From the NCBI GenBank assembly GCA_023205875.1, contig CP060754.1, positions 1,791,638-1,855,637 on the forward strand: DNA of 64,000 nt. The letters run 5' to 3'. Positions 36,486 to 46,355 of this stretch are shown here, in pieces. The position numbers and the translations under genes are program-made. The first letter of the stretch is position 1; each line of letters starts with the position of its first letter. The notes below the pieces were generated by a model, which saw nothing but the letters and a program-made list of their open reading frames with translations, made no database searches and was not told the origin of the DNA. The DNA is from Chloropicon primus (taxonomy: Eukaryota; Chlorophyta; Chloropicophyceae; Chloropicales; Chloropicaceae).

Positions 36486-38018
36486 TTACTTAATTTTGCA
36501 AGCCCTCTCGTACTCCTGGAGCTCCGCCAAGGACGGGATGGTCTTGAAACTGGTGGATATGCCGTGCCTGTCAATATCCAAGTGGGCAGGGGTGACGTAC
36601 TTGCCAACGGTCACGATGAGGCCAGAACCGTCCGAGAGCTCGTAGACGCTCTGGATCAGGCCCTTGCCGAACGTCGTGTCGCCCACCAGGGCAGCCCTGC
36701 AGTTGTCCTTCAGGGCTCCGGCAACAATCTCGCTGGCGCTCGCGGTGCCCTTGTTCACAAGCAGGGCAAGGGGCTTGTCCGTGAGAGGAGGCTGGTAATC
36801 GGTCGGGTGGGGCGCCCGATCTTGCAGGTTGCCGTCCTTGGTCATCGTGTAAACAATGGGAGCCTCGCTGCCCAGGAAAAGCCTCGACACCTCAACGCCT
36901 GCTGGAACCAATCCCCCCAAATTGTCCCTCAAGTCCAGCACAAAGTAGTCGGCCCCCTGTTCGTCCAGGGAGATCAAGGCCCTCTTCACGTCCAGGGGTG
37001 CCTTGGCGTTGAACTCCCTCAGGTAAACATACCCTTCCCTCCTCCCGTCACTCGTTTCCCTCATCTTGTACTCCACCGGGGTCGACACGTCTCGGATCCC
37101 GCTGGCCCACCGCAAAAGCTGGTTCTGGGGGGACTTGTCCTTGGGCGCAGGGGCCGGCTTTTGCACGACAACGTCCATGACCCTGCCGTCGCTCCTCCTC
37201 TGAATCGTCAGCCGCACCTCGCTCCCCCCCTCGGCGTCCTCCTTGATCAGCTGCGCTGCCTGCAGAGGCGTTATCCCCTTGGGCGCCTTGCCGCCGATGG
37301 ACAGCAGCCTGTCGCCTTGGTGGATCCCTGCGATCTCTGCGGGCGAGTTGATGACCACCCCCAGCACGACGAAAGGGTCCTCCGCCTCCGCGGTCTCGGA
37401 CCCCTTCTCGGGGAAGGCCAGCTCGGAGGCGTCCACGCGAGACTTGAATTCGGACGACGTCCCGAGGTTCATTCCAACTCCCGAGGCATCGTACTTTGCC
37501 AGCCTCTCGAACTCCTTGGGCAGGAGGAGGCGGGTGTAGGGGTCTCCTCCCGGGATCCCTTTCTTGAGCATCTGCTTGGCGATCCTCCTCGCCTCGTCCG
37601 ACTCCCTGTCGTCGCCCTCCTTGTCCCCTCCCCTCTTGGCCTTCTCCTTCTCCAACCTCTGCAGTCCCTCGTCCCTGAGCTGGCTCCACCTCTCCCTCGA
37701 GTACCCTCCCTCCCTGGCGTCCAGGAAGTGCTGGTCCACGACCTCGTAGACCTCCTGGACGATCGTCTCCGGCGCCATCACCGCGGCCAGGGCACCGGGA
37801 GGAGAGTGCGGGCACACAGGGGACATCCCTGCGACGGAGAGACCCAGCAAAGCTGCGCCGGCCAAACGCAAGCACCGGTCTTTCAGGGACACGAAAGGGG
37901 GAGGACTCGGGCCGGGGTTGGGGCTCGAGGTGGAGCAAGCGCAGGCGTGGCTCTGCCTTCGCGCCCTCGTCGCCGAACCCACCGGCCCCGCTCTCGTCCC
38001 TCGCTTCACCGGCTTCAT
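36486..38018 (-). CDS. CTPA: Carboxyl-terminal processing protease CtpA, thylakoid lumen
   Basis: It cuts the C-terminal extension of the photosystem II D1 precursor, enabling assembly of the Mn cluster. It is 510 aa from ATG 38018. The N-terminus is bipartite: an Arg/Ser/Ala-rich stroma-targeting part, then a hydrophobic lumen signal (LRLAGAALLGLSVAGM). The PDZ domain is near residues 190-300 (VVLGVVINSPAEIAGIHQGDRLLSIGG). The S41A protease domain follows: VLDLRDNLGGLVPAGVEVSRLFL, then the serine in LVNKGTASASEIVAGAL and the lysine in DTTFGKGLIQSVYEL, the Ser/Lys dyad of the family. It ends SLAELQEYERACKIK. Confidence 0.94.
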   Translation of the reverse strand: MKPVKRGTRAGPVGSATRARRQSHACACSTSSPNPGPSPPPFVSLKDRCLRLAGAALLGLSVAGMSPVCPHSPPGALAAVMAPETIVQEVYEVVDQHFLDAREGGYSRERWSQLRDEGLQRLEKEKAKRGGDKEGDDRESDEARRIAKQMLKKGIPGGDPYTRLLLPKEFERLAKYDASGVGMNLGTSSEFKSRVDASELAFPEKGSETAEAEDPFVVLGVVINSPAEIAGIHQGDRLLSIGGKAPKGITPLQAAQLIKEDAEGGSEVRLTIQRRSDGRVMDVVVQKPAPAPKDKSPQNQLLRWASGIRDVSTPVEYKMRETSDGRREGYVYLREFNAKAPLDVKRALISLDEQGADYFVLDLRDNLGGLVPAGVEVSRLFLGSEAPIVYTMTKDGNLQDRAPHPTDYQPPLTDKPLALLVNKGTASASEIVAGALKDNCRAALVGDTTFGKGLIQSVYELSDGSGLIVTVGKYVTPAHLDIDRHGISTSFKTIPSLAELQEYERACKIK

Positions 38019-38258
38019 CTTTCCTCTCTTTTAGGAGACTGGGGATGGATCAGAATGACGGTCTGCAAGTTCTGATTGAAGGGATGGCTGGGTAGAAGGA
38101 AAGGTTCGCTAATGCAACTGCTGCTGCTGTTATTGTTATTGTTATTTTGTTATTCGTATTGTTTGAGTCCCGGGACACCCATCATGGCTCTTGGATGACG
38201 GACGGATGAACGCCGGTGGGGTGTGAGTGTGAGTGACCCCCTCCTCCCAGAGCTTGGT

Positions 38259-41144
38259 TCACATCTGTGTGAGGAGGCACACAACCAGCAGGACGAGGGG
38301 CCACCAGCCCGTGACGAGAAACCAGGAGGCAAAGTAAAGAGCCAGAGCCACAGTCGGGAACCAGCCTGACAGGAACCTGAGGTCGACCCTCATGTTCTTG
38401 CTTTTGCACCACTGCACCAGGGACGAGGCAAGCTGCAGCGCGAGGTTCTCGCTGTTGTGAAGCCAGTCCGCCCCCTGGTGAGCGTCCAGGCCCAGGGTCA
38501 CATTTGCCCTCTCCGAGATCCCCACCCACAGGCGGACGAGGGGCTCAATCTCGTACGAGCTCACCGGCCGCTTCATCCAGTCGCCCTTGTACCGCTTCTG
38601 GAACGCGACGACATCGTGCCAGGTGAAAGACCGGTAGATCTGCACCTTGCTCTTCTTCTCCTTTGGCGTCCTTCTCTGGTTCCCAGGCTTGACGAACTTG
38701 AACTCAAAGCCGAAGACCCTGGTGCAAAGCCTAGCCAGCTCCTCCAGCCTCGACGAGCTCATCTTCCTGGATATGCTGAGCACATCGATGACCTGCTGCA
38801 GTTGCACCATGATCATGCTCTCCTTGGTGTGCAGGACGTCCAGGGGCACCTGGTCCCCCAGGCTGCAGCTGCTCGGGAGACCCTGCAGCGCGTACTTGTG
38901 CAGCTCGTGGTAGTCGTGGCGAATGAGCGAGAACTTCTCAAAGTACTTGCTCCCAGTCAGGCTGCCAAGGGCATGCATGTGGAGGTCCTGCTCCGTCTCC
39001 TTCAGGAAGGAGCCGAGCCTGCCTCCACTCAAGAGCGCGTCCAGCATGATGAGCAGGTCAGAGATCGCACTCTCAGGCCTGGCGGTCGCCCTGGCATACT
39101 GCAAGTTGACGAAATACTGGACGAGTATCGTGTAGAAAGGCATGTTGGATAGAATGTGCTCCTTCCAGTCGGACCACTGCTCCGATTTTGTGGGGCTGGA
39201 CCCGTTGGGAGTCTCCGGGGGCTTCTTTCCCTTCGTCAGGCTCACCGTTCTCCTGATGATTGACATGGGCTGGTTTTTCTCCGCCCTCGCCACCCTCTTT
39301 CTCTGCACTGCCTCCCAGGGCGCAACGTAAGTCGCCCACAAGTCGATCACGGGCTTCAAGGACACCGACTGCTCGGACGGCCAGAGCGCGAAGCACCTCA
39401 GCAGGAAGCGGTAAAGAGCCCTCTTCGTGTTCCACAGTACCACGTACGTCTCCTGCTTGACGCTCTCGGTGGAATGACTCACCGACGAGGTGGGCGACCC
39501 CAAGCGGCTCATGCTCATGGAGCCCTGGCTTGCAGAACCGCCAGAAAGGAGAGTCAGCGAAGGAGAGCCCGCCGACATGGATGACCCCGTGCTCCCCCCT
39601 TTCACAGCAGTCGTGCAGCGGACCAGGTGCTTCACCAGCTGCTTGATGCTCGTGATAAGGTCCTGGGAGGGGCAAACGAAAGAGATCGTTCTCATGGAGG
39701 TCGCTTCCACCTGATTGACGTCCGAGAGCCAAAACTCCATCATCACATCCAACATGAATTGTCTCTTCGCCGCAGAGTACCTCGCCAGCGGCCCAGTGCT
39801 GGGCACCGCTTTTGCTGCAGAGTTCGGGGAGGACATGCCCATGGGGCCCAGGCCGTGCATCTCGCCAAAGGCCCTCGGGCCCGAGGGTGCCTGAAATCGA
39901 ATGTAGGCCTTAATGTAGGCGTCCAGAAGATCCTTGTACACCGCCGTGGAGGTCTTGGTCTGCTTGGGGCTGCTGCTCCCGGAGAAGAGCTCCTTTGCGG
40001 TCCCCGTGAAGGCGTTCCAAGAAAGGTTGGAGAGGTCGTTCAAGTTGGCCATCGGCGTCCTTTGCGTGCTGTAGGCGCCCGAGGAAGTCCCCGAGCCACT
40101 TCCCGGCTCCTGAATGGCGTAGAACACGAGCCAACTGACAAAGTACTCCCACAGCGAGAGCCTCACTTCCGTCTTGGTCCCGTAGGAGGAGGCGTGCCCC
40201 CCGGTCCTCCCCACCTTGCCACTCCCCGCGAAGCTGCCGCTGCTCCCTCCTTCCCCCGCTATGGTTTGCTGAAGCCTCCCCCTGTAGTGCGGGAGGGCCG
40301 CCACAAGCTTCTCTTGCCCTTGCCTGAGTAAGCTCTGCGTCCTCGCCACGCCCGCCACGGCAGGGAGGGTCTCTATCGGAAAGGTGAAGCCATGGGGGTA
40401 CAAGCTCCTTTCGTCCGCCTCGATCACGGCCGTCATCAGGACGCCGGAGGGATCGAGGAGCCTCCTGAGGTGCCTCGCGTCCGAGTTGTGGCTGCTGGAG
40501 CTCGAGGTGGATCGCGACAGGCTGACCAGGTAAAGCCACGACTTGCCCTTTGGCTTCCCCAGGCCGAAGACCTCCTGGAGAAGGAGCCGGAAAATATTGT
40601 CGAAAAAGGCCCTGTGGTCGTCGCAGTTTTGGTTCAACCAGGTCTCCACCCCAACGCACGCCTTCGCTATCCCAGTGCTCGGCGTGCTGCTCATGCTTCC
40701 GCTCACCCCGCCCTTGGACGTCGACGAGGCGGAGCTCGCGACCTTGCCTATCCCCATCACTGTCCCGCTCAGGCCGCTGTACACGGACCTGGTTTGGCTC
40801 TTGCAAGCTCCCAGGATCCAGGTGCGAAGGTCGTCCAGGCTGAGGGGAGACCCCCCGCCCAGGGCCCCTCCCTGCCTCTGCGCCTTGGCCCTCGACTCCG
40901 TCGACCCCCTCTCTCCACCTCCCCCGGCCCTGCTCTCCTCGCCCCTCGGAGTCGCGGGCGACATTGAGCCCCTTGCGGGGGTCCCCATGGTGTTGAGCTT
41001 GGCCTGGCTGCCTCCTCCCCACCCCTTGGCCCTGTCGTCCCGGAACGGGGTGGTGTAGGCGCTCGTGCTCGCTCCCGCGGTGCTCCGTTGCTGCGTGCGC
41101 TCTCGGTCATGCTCCGGTCGAGCGTGATGCGTTGGAGTGAACAT
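38259..41144 (-). CDS. SMPD4-like (neutral sphingomyelinase-3 family) tail-anchored membrane protein
   Basis: It is 961 aa from ATG 41144 (MFTPTHHARPEHDRERTQQ). The first 110 residues are disordered. The remainder carries features I associate with SMPD4/nSMase3: VGVETWLNQNCDDHRAFFDNI and LLQEVFGLGKPKGKSWLY, then QFMLDVMMEFWLSDVNQVE, YRFLLRCFALWPSEQSVSLKPVIDLWATYVAPWEA, KEHILSNMPFYTILVQYFVNL and a C-terminal membrane anchor (VALALYFASWFLVTGWWPLVLLVVCLL). In animals SMPD4 sits at the ER and nuclear envelope; whether it truly hydrolyses sphingomyelin is debated, and catalytic residues cannot be read here. Poly-Ser and Gly-rich loops are inserted between blocks. Confidence 0.75.
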   Translation of the reverse strand: MFTPTHHARPEHDRERTQQRSTAGASTSAYTTPFRDDRAKGWGGGSQAKLNTMGTPARGSMSPATPRGEESRAGGGGERGSTESRAKAQRQGGALGGGSPLSLDDLRTWILGACKSQTRSVYSGLSGTVMGIGKVASSASSTSKGGVSGSMSSTPSTGIAKACVGVETWLNQNCDDHRAFFDNIFRLLLQEVFGLGKPKGKSWLYLVSLSRSTSSSSSHNSDARHLRRLLDPSGVLMTAVIEADERSLYPHGFTFPIETLPAVAGVARTQSLLRQGQEKLVAALPHYRGRLQQTIAGEGGSSGSFAGSGKVGRTGGHASSYGTKTEVRLSLWEYFVSWLVFYAIQEPGSGSGTSSGAYSTQRTPMANLNDLSNLSWNAFTGTAKELFSGSSSPKQTKTSTAVYKDLLDAYIKAYIRFQAPSGPRAFGEMHGLGPMGMSSPNSAAKAVPSTGPLARYSAAKRQFMLDVMMEFWLSDVNQVEATSMRTISFVCPSQDLITSIKQLVKHLVRCTTAVKGGSTGSSMSAGSPSLTLLSGGSASQGSMSMSRLGSPTSSVSHSTESVKQETYVVLWNTKRALYRFLLRCFALWPSEQSVSLKPVIDLWATYVAPWEAVQRKRVARAEKNQPMSIIRRTVSLTKGKKPPETPNGSSPTKSEQWSDWKEHILSNMPFYTILVQYFVNLQYARATARPESAISDLLIMLDALLSGGRLGSFLKETEQDLHMHALGSLTGSKYFEKFSLIRHDYHELHKYALQGLPSSCSLGDQVPLDVLHTKESMIMVQLQQVIDVLSISRKMSSSRLEELARLCTRVFGFEFKFVKPGNQRRTPKEKKSKVQIYRSFTWHDVVAFQKRYKGDWMKRPVSSYEIEPLVRLWVGISERANVTLGLDAHQGADWLHNSENLALQLASSLVQWCKSKNMRVDLRFLSGWFPTVALALYFASWFLVTGWWPLVLLVVCLLTQM

Positions 41145-41402
41145 GGTGCGCAACCCGCACGACGCAAAGTCCTTCCCTTCCTCTTCTCTTCTTCTCTTCT
41201 CTCTCTTCTGGTCTGCGCGCCGTCGTCCAAAATCAAACGATGGCGATGGCGATGGGAGAGGAGAGGAGGAGGAGGAGGGGAGGGAGAACAAGAGTCCCGG
41301 TCCCGACCCACAAACAAATAAGCAAATAAACAAATCAAGGAAGGATGGATTCTCATGATTACAACTCCCGAAAAAGCAACGAAAGAATGACTGACTGACC
41401 GA

Positions 41403-42611
41403 CTACTTGTTGAAGTTCACAGTAAAGCTGACGTAGGGAAAGACCTCGTCGTTCCCCGCACCACCCGGTGCCTTCTCGTCCCCTTCCGCCCCTTTCCTCC
41501 AGTGGTTGCTCACGTGCTTGCTGAACTGGTTCGCGAGGACAGCCCTGACCTTGATTTCGCACCTCTTGTTCGGCTTGAGCACGGCCGCCTGGAAGCTCGG
41601 GGGCAGGCCGTACCTCAGAATGCTCTCCACGAAGATCCTGATGGTCAGCATGTGCATCCAAGAGTTGAGGATCTCCTTGTACGCGGTGAGGGACCACTCC
41701 ACGAGCTGGACCTCCATCTCCTGGCACTCCTGCTTCATCTGGACCAGGGACTCCTTCTCCTCCACCAGCGCCTGCTGGTCGAGCTTGAACTCCCTCACCT
41801 GGAAACCCTTCTCCCTGGCCGCCGTCTTGAACGTGTCCACCATCTTTGCGAACACCACGACCCTCATCAAGATGTAGTCCTTGTCCTGAGCGACCTCCTT
41901 CGCGCTCCTGGGCACGGCCGTGCTGATGTGGCTGGACCTGCCCTCGGCGTTGATGAAAGAGAAGTTGGACCACTTCTCGTACGTCTTGAGGAAGTCCTTC
42001 TTGGAGGACACGGGGACCACCAGGAAGCAAGTGCACAGGTTCTCCGTGCTCACGTAGTCGTCCTCGGCGATCAGGCTCCCGATCTCCCTCACGGCAAGGG
42101 ACCCCTGGGACTTGCGGGACAGGGCGGCCAGGTTCGCCCTCGCGGAGGAGAACTCGCTCAGCTTCACCTTCAAGGCGTCGTCGGTCCTGTGAACGCCGTC
42201 CATGACCCTGGTCACGAGGTCCTTGAGCGGCCTGTTGCTAGGGAACTTGGCCTCGTTCCACTCGAAGGACTCCACGGCCTCCGCGTCCTCGTGGCTCAGG
42301 TCGTCCACGTTGGCGAAGCTGTCACCGTGGCCGCCGCTCGTCGTGGTCGCGTGCTCGATGCACTGTCGCCTCAACTTGGCGCACGTCCCTTCTATCGCTT
42401 GAGTGTCCCTCGCGAGCTCGTCGCTCAGCTCCAGAAGCGAGTCCAGCGTCCCGACCCTCAAGGTGTCTGGCACGTTCAGCTTGAAGTTCGTGCTCAAGTC
42501 CTGCGCGTACACGGTGTTCTGCTGCACGGAGTCCCAAGTCGCCTCCGCGCTCCCGCCAAGGACTGGAAGCGAGACTACCCAGTAGACTCCGTCCCCCTCC
42601 TCGTACACCAT
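41403..42611 (-). CDS. VMA5: V-type H+-ATPase subunit C
   Basis: Subunit C is the clamp linking V1 to the stator stalks, and it is released when the pump disassembles. It is 402 aa from ATG 42611 (MVYEEGDGVYWVVSLPVLGG), single exon. Family blocks: LRVGTLDSLLELSDELARD, LVTRVMDGVHRTDDALKVKLSEFSSARANL, TCFLVVPVSSKKDFLKTYEKW, DYILMRVVVFAKMVDTFKTAAREKGFQVREF, AYKEILNSWMHMLTIRIFVESILRYGLPP and FPYVSFTVNF at the C-terminus. Length and ends agree with plant homologues. It is tandem to the SMPD4-like gene (258 bases). Confidence 0.95.
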   Translation of the reverse strand: MVYEEGDGVYWVVSLPVLGGSAEATWDSVQQNTVYAQDLSTNFKLNVPDTLRVGTLDSLLELSDELARDTQAIEGTCAKLRRQCIEHATTTSGGHGDSFANVDDLSHEDAEAVESFEWNEAKFPSNRPLKDLVTRVMDGVHRTDDALKVKLSEFSSARANLAALSRKSQGSLAVREIGSLIAEDDYVSTENLCTCFLVVPVSSKKDFLKTYEKWSNFSFINAEGRSSHISTAVPRSAKEVAQDKDYILMRVVVFAKMVDTFKTAAREKGFQVREFKLDQQALVEEKESLVQMKQECQEMEVQLVEWSLTAYKEILNSWMHMLTIRIFVESILRYGLPPSFQAAVLKPNKRCEIKVRAVLANQFSKHVSNHWRKGAEGDEKAPGGAGNDEVFPYVSFTVNFNK

Positions 42612-43309
42612 GGTCACTTATCCCTTCGCCTTCCTTTCTCGCTTCCTTCCCTCGTCCTCGTCCTCGTCCTCGTCCTCCTCGTCGTTTCCCTCTCCTCTCT
42701 TTAGGTTTATGGCGCTCTTCCTCTTCCTCCCAAGTGATGGATGAAGTCGAGGCGAACAGGAGGGGATGATGATGATGATGATGATGAGGAGGAGGAGGAG
42801 GAGGAGGAGGAGGAGGAGGGGGAGGAGGACGGACCCACAATCTATCCCTACTCAACTCTCTCTCTCTCTCACTTTCCAAAGAGGAAGAAAAAAGGAAGGG
42901 GAGGGAGGAAAGGGACGAGCGAGCGAGCGAGGCGGTACACAATGCGATACAATACAACCAACACCAACACAACACAAGCGCAATGCAAGAATATTTAGTG
43001 TACATCCATCTATCGGTACAAGAACATGGGGTCAAACTGCACCATTCGGCTCCCCGCAGAAGCGCAACCCGCACCCCAAGAAACCACCTGTGCCTGCACA
43101 TACCGGAAAGACGAATCATGAAATAATTAGAAGAGACCACAGCAAACGCGACGCCTTCCCGCCCCCTAATGACGCCAAGGCCTCCTCTCCCGCAACGAGA
43201 GCCTGATCCTGCGTGAAACGACGAATCAGTGGGAGTGGAGGCGGCACTGCCTTTGCGCCTCCTCCGCTCCCTCGGTTGCTTGGTTACGCCTCGCCTTCAA
43301 CAATTCTGC
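42612..43309. other. Intergenic region with GAT/GAG trinucleotide repeats
   Basis: This 698-base gap is upstream of the V-ATPase gene and downstream of the cupin gene. A (GAT)n run passes into a (GAG)n run at about 42764-42826, and (GTCCTC)n-type sequence lies at 42650-42680. The remainder (42950-43250) is less GC-rich and non-repetitive; I see no tRNA or other gene there. Confidence 0.45.
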
Positions 43310-43785
43310 TCATTCCTTCTTGTCGGTGTTCCACACGTTCTCACTCCTGGTGGCGAACTGCAACGATGGAGAACGCATGGTTTGGGATGGGAGAGAGGGG
43401 GGTGAGCGATCCGAGGTCAGTGTTGGCCAGCGAGAGTCTCTGGATGCGTGAGGGAGACACTCACCTCGTAGCCGACCATGGGGGTGTCGCCGACGACCCA
43501 CCCGTCGTGCCCTGGAGGAATGTAGAAGGAATCGCCGGCGTTGAAGGTCTGCTCGGTTCCGTCTTCCATCTTGACGCACATGGATCCCTCCGTGACGACG
43601 CCGCAGTGCGCGACCTGGCAGGAGTCCGTTCCCGCGAGTGGCTTGATGCACTCGCTCCACTTCCAACCTGGCTGCACGGTGAGCTTGCTTATCCTAAAGT
43701 TGGAGTGGATGTTTGTCACTACTTGCGCCTTGGGGAAGTCCTTGACATCTCCCTGTCCGAAAGTCTGCTTCTCGAGCGGCGGCAT
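43310..43785 (-). CDS. Small cupin-domain protein of bacterial type, two exons
   Basis: It is 122 aa from ATG 43785 (MPPLEKQTFGQGDVKD). Exons are 43785-43465 and 43357-43310; the intron is 107 bases with GTGAGT donor and TTGCAG acceptor, phase 0. The single cupin barrel has PGWKWSECIKPLAGTDSCQVAHCGVV, TEGSMCVKMEDGTEQTFNAGDSFYIPPGHDGWVVGD and GYEF. This matches a small cupin family I know mainly from bacteria; the metal-binding His and Glu pattern is only partly visible (AHCG, PGHD). Substrate unknown. The 5' leader has an (AAGAAC/AAGATC)n repeat at about 43783-43835. The intron shows it is a resident nuclear gene even if acquired from bacteria. Confidence 0.82.
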
Positions 43786-44375
43786 CTTGTTCTTGTTCTT
43801 GATCTTGTTCTTGATCTTGTTCTTGTTCTTGTTGTTGTTGTTCTCGTCTCTCTCTCTCTCCAAGTTGTATCTGCTGTTCTTGCGCGGTTTGTCCAAACTC
43901 CAAAGGTGTTGACGTGGGGGGTCCCGTGCCCCCTTTTCCCAAGGAGGATACGATACTCCCTTGTGAGTGTAATCAACAATTCACCACTACCACTACCACT
44001 ACTACTACTACTCATAGACCTGTGCCAATGCAATGCAAGGCGAGTGGTCGTTGTCCTAGTGGTTGTGCTGGTGGTTGTGCTGGTCGTTCTTTCTCTGTTG
44101 TTCTCCGTTGTTCCCTATATCCTGCTTGTAGTACTCTTTCTTATTGTTTCACTTTGGATCCCAAAGCCCAACCATCGCCTCGGCCTTCCTCTGCCTCGAG
44201 AGATAGTAGAGTTTTCCTCCCTCCCTGTCCTGTTCTTGTCCGTGGGATGAGCGCCCTCAAAATCCTATCCTCTGAGCGCCACAAAAAAAAAAGAAGAGGG
44301 GCGGGGGGCGGGGGGCAGTGGGGGATCGTTCTCGTTCTCGTTCTCGTTCTCGTCGTTGTTGTTGTTGTCGTCACT
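43786..44375. promoter_or_regulatory. Divergent promoter region cupin / LipA
   Basis: It holds a TTCTTG/TTGATC repeat next to the cupin start, a (CTA)n-like CACTACCACTACC run at about 43982-44010, GGTTGTGCTG direct repeats near 44060-44085 and (TTCTCG)n at 44331-44355. No gene is identified. Confidence 0.4.
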
Positions 44376-45949
44376 ATGGCTATGGCGACGCAGCTGGTGA
44401 CGAGGGCAATACTCAGCCTGAGGAACCAAACCAAACTAAAAACAAACACGACGACAACCGCAACAACAAACACGACGACACTATGGGGACGACTGGGAAG
44501 GAACCAAAACAAAAACCAAAACCGGGCGGCGGGGACACTCCTTCTCGGGGGAGAGGAACAACCCTCCGCATCCGCATCCGCCTCGGCTTCCGCATCCGCC
44601 TCATCCTCGGCCCCGCACTACGGTGGTCGTAGGAACGGTGCGTGGTGGAGGAATGGTGCGGCGTGCTTCAGCAGCACGCCCCTCGCCAAGAACGACGCCG
44701 CCTCCGCCCCGGGGAAGAAGGACGGTTCGCGGCTGGCCAAGCTGAGGCAGGCGCTGGAGGATGAGGACGAGTCGCTGGACTTCTTCGCCGCGGCCTCCGG
44801 AGGGCACCTGGAGTTCTCCTACAGCGTGAGCGCCCCGACGCCCAAGCAGCAGAAGAAGCAGCAGCTGAGGAAGCCCGACTGGCTCAAGCACAAGAAGCTG
44901 CCGGGGGGGGACCGGTTCGTGAAGCTGCGGAAGAAGCTGCGGACGCTGAACTTGGCGACGGTGTGCGAGGAGGCCCGGTGCCCGAACCTCGGGGAGTGCT
45001 GGGGAGGGGACGAGGGCAGCGACACCCCGGCCACGGCCACGATCATGCTCTTGGGGGACACTTGCACGAGAGCCTGTCGCTTCTGCGCGGTGAAGACGAG
45101 CCGCACCCCGCCTCCACCCGATCCTTCCGAGCCCGAAAAGGTCGCCTCCGCGGTGAGCGAGTGGGGCATCGGCTACGTCGTGTTCACGACCGTGGATAGG
45201 GACGATCTGGAGGACCAGGGGGCCTCGCACATCAGCAAGACGGTGGCCAGGCTCAAGGAGCTCTCGGGCGGGAGCATCAAGGTCGAGGCGCTGGTTGGGG
45301 ACTTTAACGGCAAGTTGGAGGACGTGGAGACGGTCGCAACCTCGGGACTGGACGTCTTCGCGCACAACATGGAGACGGTGGAGAAGTTGCAAGGCATCGT
45401 GAGGGATCGGAGGGCGAACTGGAAGCAGTCCTTGGCGGTGCTGCAGCACGCCAAGAAGGCGGCGGAGGCTCAGAACAAGGACCTCATCACGAAGACGTCC
45501 CTCATGCTGGGGCTCGGGGAGACGAAGGAGGAGGTCATCGCCGCGCTGAGGACGCTCCGCGCGCACCAGGTCGATGTCGTGACGCTAGGACAGTACATGA
45601 GGCCCACGAAGAGGCACATGCCCGTTGCGGAGTACGTCACGCCGGAGGCCTTTGAGGCCTACAAGAAGGTAAGTAGTCCGAAGCGCCCGAAGCGCCCGCG
45701 CGCTCGATAATGTCGTAGGAGTGCGCCCTAACCATGGCGGTCTGTTTGGGTTCCTCCTCTCTCCACCCCTCTTCGAAAAACGCTCAGGTCGCCGAGTCGC
45801 TGGGCTTTCTCTACGTGGCTTCTGGTCCAATGGTGAGGTCGTCCTACAGGGCAGGCGAGTACTTCATGGAGAACCACTTGAAGCAGAGGGAGAAGGAAAG
45901 AGAAGCCGAGCAGTCGGCCACGGAGCAAAGAAAGCAGCAGCTGGGGTGA
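44376..45949 (+). CDS. LIP1: Lipoyl synthase LipA, mitochondrial type, two exons
   Basis: This radical-SAM enzyme inserts two sulfurs into protein-bound octanoyl groups made by LipB (10267-11034). Exons are 44376-45668 and 45788-45949 (119-base intron, GTAAGT donor, CTCAG acceptor), giving 484 aa. A long Ser/Thr/Asn-rich transit peptide (about 110 residues) includes an SA repeat. The auxiliary cluster motif is [16 protein letters not shown] (CX4CX5C), and the radical-SAM motif is [14 protein letters not shown] (CX3CX2C). Then come [63 protein letters not shown] and the C-terminal [21 protein letters not shown]. The C-terminal RSSY serine, which ligates the auxiliary cluster, is in exon 2. Confidence 0.95.
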
Positions 45950-45951
45950 AT

Positions 45952-46061
45952 GTATTGGGGTTGTCTGTGATGAAAAACCTTATTTGGCTCTCATCAAGCC
46001 AAGTTAACGTCTGAGCGCATTCTGATGGCGGAATCTAAGGGTCTGAGACACATCCCAATAC
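45952..46061 (+). ncRNA. Candidate box C/D snoRNA, tandem copy 1
   Basis: The 110-base unit is closed by complementary ends (GTATTGGG at the start, CCCAATAC at the end). Inside it are a C box GTGATGA (45967-45973), a D' box CTGA (46011-46014), a C'-like CTGATG (46022-46027) and a D box CTGA (46043-46046) in the right order. A small hairpin (TTGGCT/AGCCAA) sits between C and D'. The nine bases ATCTAAGGG just before the D box can pair with CCCTTAGAT, a sequence I recall from eukaryotic 18S rRNA. It lies directly after the LipA stop codon. Strand is set by box order. Confidence 0.6.
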
Positions 46062-46148
46062 GTTCTACATCCTTGACGTTTTTTTCTTTTCGCTTCACTT
46101 GTAGTTTTATTTTTTGTAAGCAAACGCAGCAGCTTTGGGGGCGAATTC

Positions 46149-46257
46149 TATTGGGGTTGTCTGTGATGAAAAACCTTATTTGGCTCTCATCAAGCCAAGT
46201 TAACGTCTGAGCGCATTCTGATGGCGGAATCTAAGGGTCTGAGACACATCCCAATAC
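46149..46257 (+). ncRNA. Candidate box C/D snoRNA, tandem copy 2
   Basis: This is an identical copy of the preceding unit, starting at TATTGGGG and offset by 196 bases. About 114 bases are shared without a difference that I can see, and both flanks diverge at once. The boxes are therefore the same: GTGATGA, CTGA, CTGATG, CTGA. The 5' terminal stem is one base shorter (CTATTGGG against CCCAATAC). The spacer between the copies (46067-46148) is AT-rich. Confidence 0.6.
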
Positions 46258-46355
46258 GTTCTATCCAAAATGTATGCTATTTCATGTAGTTTTATGTCAG
46301 CCCACGTGTAAGCCAGTAGTCTCTTTGCTTCCAAATCCTTCGCAAGCCACTCCTC

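Noticed and set aside
42322-43140. Minus-strand frame with poly-Pro and poly-His runs
   Set aside because: The runs come from the GAG/GAT microsatellite, and the rest overlaps the V-ATPase C gene in another frame.
45952-46257. Pair of short inverted-repeat transposons (MITEs)
   Set aside because: The complementary ends fit, but correctly ordered C/D boxes explain the interior and no target-site duplication is visible. Not fully excluded.
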